From positions 1 to 14,905 of the forward strand of contig CANOGI010000018.1 of NCBI GenBank assembly GCA_947565475.1: a stretch of 14,905 nt of DNA. The letters run 5' to 3'. A model generated the notes under the pieces. That model worked only from the letters and a program-made list of their open reading frames with translations. It did no database searches and was not told the origin of the DNA. Shown here piece by piece: positions 13,510 through 14,905 of this stretch; the stretch's first letter is position 1, and every line of letters begins with the position of its first letter. The translations under genes and the position numbers were made by a program. The stretch is from an uncultured Eubacteriaceae bacterium. GTDB lineage: Bacteria; Bacillota; Clostridia; Lachnospirales; CAG-274.

Positions 13510-14905
13510 ATGGATTTTTCTAATAAAACCGCTCTTGAGATAGGGCGGATGATTAAAAATAAAGAGGTAAGCTCTGTTGAGGTTACGAAACAAATGCTTG
13601 AGAACATTAAGAACACAGAGAAAAATATAAACGCTTATACTTCTGTTCTTGAGGATAAGGCGCTTGAGAACGCAAAAAAAGTCCAGGAGAAAATTGACAG
13701 TGGAGAAGAACTTTCGCCGCTCGCAGGAGTTCCTATGGCTATTAAAGACAATATTTGCACGAAAGGCGTCAATACTACATGCGGTTCAAAAATGCTTGAA
13801 AGCTTTATACCGCCTTATAACGCCACTGTTACAGATAAACTTGACGCCGCCGGGGCTGTTGTTTTAGGCAAGCTTAATATGGACGAGTTCGCTATGGGAG
13901 GTTCAACAGAGACTTCATATTTTGGCCCAACAAAAAACCCGTGGGATTTGGAGAGAGTTCCCGGTGGGTCATCAGGCGGTTCCGCCGCTGCCGTGGCGGC
14001 AGATGAGGCGATTTATACATTAGGCTCAGACACGGGAGGTTCTATAAGACAGCCGTGTTCATTCTGCGGTGTTTCGGGAATTAAACCCACATATGGAGCG
14101 GTTTCGAGATATGGTCTTGTGGCTTTTGCCTCTTCTCTTGACCAAATTGGGCCTGTTGGCAGGGATATTAAAGACTGTGCCGCTGTACTTGAAATTATTT
14201 CGGGGCACGATTTAAAAGACTCAACCTCTATAAAAGACTCGGTTTTTGATTTTTCAAATTCTTTTACAGGGGACGCTAAGGGTCTTAAAATAGGTATTCC
14301 AAAAAATTATTTTGGCGATGGTCTTGACGCCGATGTTAAAGAGGCTGTTTTAAAAGCCTCAGAAAATCTTAAAAGCTTAGGGGCGGAAATCAGTGAGTTT
14401 GAAATGCCCGTTGTCGATTACGCCATACCAGCTTATTATGTCGTGGCCTGTGCCGAGGCAAGTTCTAATCTTTCGAGATACGACGGCATAAAGTATGGAT
14501 TCAGAAGCGAAAAGGGAGACGGCATACTTGATGTGTTCTATAACTCAAGGAGCGAGGGCTTCGGTATGGAAGTTAAAAGGCGTATTATGTTAGGCTCTTT
14601 CGTTTTAAGCTCAGGATATTACGACGCTTATTATAAAAAAGGACTTCGTGTCAGGGGACTTATTAAAAATAATTTTGACGAGGCTTTCTCAAAATACGAT
14701 ATGATTTTATCCCCAACAGCTCCGACTACCGCTTTTAAACTTGGGGAGAATACCTCTGATCCTCTTAAAATGTATTTAGGGGATATTTATACGGTTTCCG
14801 TAAATCTCGCTGGTATTCCCGCCGTTAATATTCCATGCGGTTTCGGTAAAAACGGTATGCCTATTGGTATGCAGCTTATCGGAAAGGCGTTCAGCGAGCC
14901 TGTAT
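13510..14905 (+). CDS. gatA: Asp-tRNA(Asn)/Glu-tRNA(Gln) amidotransferase subunit A (3' end outside window)
   Basis: GatA is the amidase-signature glutaminase that releases ammonia from glutamine for GatB, which amidates Asp-tRNA(Asn) or Glu-tRNA(Gln). About 465 of some 485 expected residues are present, open to the window edge with no internal stop. Seen directly: the Lys-Ser-Ser catalytic triad Lys79 (PMAIKDNI), Ser154 (PGGSSGGSAAA) and Ser178 (SDTGGSIRQP), at the same numbers as in Staphylococcus aureus GatA. Later blocks (SRSEGFGMEVKRRIMLG; GIPAVNIPCGF) are also typical. The ATG at 13510 follows AAGGAGAG. gatB is expected just beyond the window. Confidence 0.96.
   Translation, partial: MDFSNKTALEIGRMIKNKEVSSVEVTKQMLENIKNTEKNINAYTSVLEDKALENAKKVQEKIDSGEELSPLAGVPMAIKDNICTKGVNTTCGSKMLESFIPPYNATVTDKLDAAGAVVLGKLNMDEFAMGGSTETSYFGPTKNPWDLERVPGGSSGGSAAAVAADEAIYTLGSDTGGSIRQPCSFCGVSGIKPTYGAVSRYGLVAFASSLDQIGPVGRDIKDCAAVLEIISGHDLKDSTSIKDSVFDFSNSFTGDAKGLKIGIPKNYFGDGLDADVKEAVLKASENLKSLGAEISEFEMPVVDYAIPAYYVVACAEASSNLSRYDGIKYGFRSEKGDGILDVFYNSRSEGFGMEVKRRIMLGSFVLSSGYYDAYYKKGLRVRGLIKNNFDEAFSKYDMILSPTAPTTAFKLGENTSDPLKMYLGDIYTVSVNLAGIPAVNIPCGFGKNGMPIGMQLIGKAFSEPV

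Noticed and set aside
1..14905. CRISPR array, tRNA, rRNA or prophage genes
   Set aside because: No regularly spaced repeats, cloverleaf-like sequence, rRNA signature or phage structural gene was seen on either strand.

Overview
The window is AT-rich chromosomal DNA from a low-GC Gram-positive bacterium, most likely a member of class Clostridia (Bacillota). The evidence is the gene order rsmD-coaD-coiled-coil protein, the gdpP-rplI-dnaB block next to a small MazG-like gene, strong AGGAGG-type ribosome binding sites, an archaeal-type AspRS paired with GatCA, and a T-box leader. No tRNA, rRNA, CRISPR array or intact transposase gene is seen.

Layout. Bases 1-123 hold a repeat end. Bases 124-1756 carry rsmD, coaD and a small coiled-coil protein on the + strand. 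Bases 1827-5487 carry gdpP, rplI and dnaB on the - strand, read in that order. Bases 5488-5950 form a repeat-rich gap with an IS200/IS605-like terminal hairpin. A MazG-like gene (5951-6262, -) and pheA (6547-7371, -) follow. Bases 7372-8239 hold a MITE and a promoter. Bases 8240-10945 (+) encode a partner-switching regulatory module: an STAS antagonist, a degenerate RsbW-like protein, a canonical-looking HATPase, and a receiver-PP2C phosphatase. A second MITE (10950-11159) lies 4 bases past the last stop of the module. Then come a promoter, a T-box leader with terminator, and the transamidation genes aspS, gatC and gatA (+); gatA runs off the window.

How the genes work together. The last block is the indirect route to Asn-tRNA(Asn) and/or Gln-tRNA(Gln): a probably non-discriminating AspRS makes Asp-tRNA(Asn) and GatCAB amidates it, under control of a tRNA-sensing T-box. 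The middle block should work by reversible phosphorylation of Ser59 of the STAS protein, with a kinase adding the phosphate and the PP2C protein removing it. No sigma factor is encoded nearby, so the output is unknown.

Most unusual points. (1) The partner-switching module is bracketed by two related MITEs in the same orientation. (2) Its receiver domain has lost the phospho-accepting Asp, and one of its two HATPase proteins has lost the ATP-binding motifs. (3) GdpP has no membrane anchor and starts next to a repeat-filled gap. (4) PheA differs from the family consensus at both its TRF and ESRP motifs. (5) The T-box specifier region can be read as GAA and as AAC.
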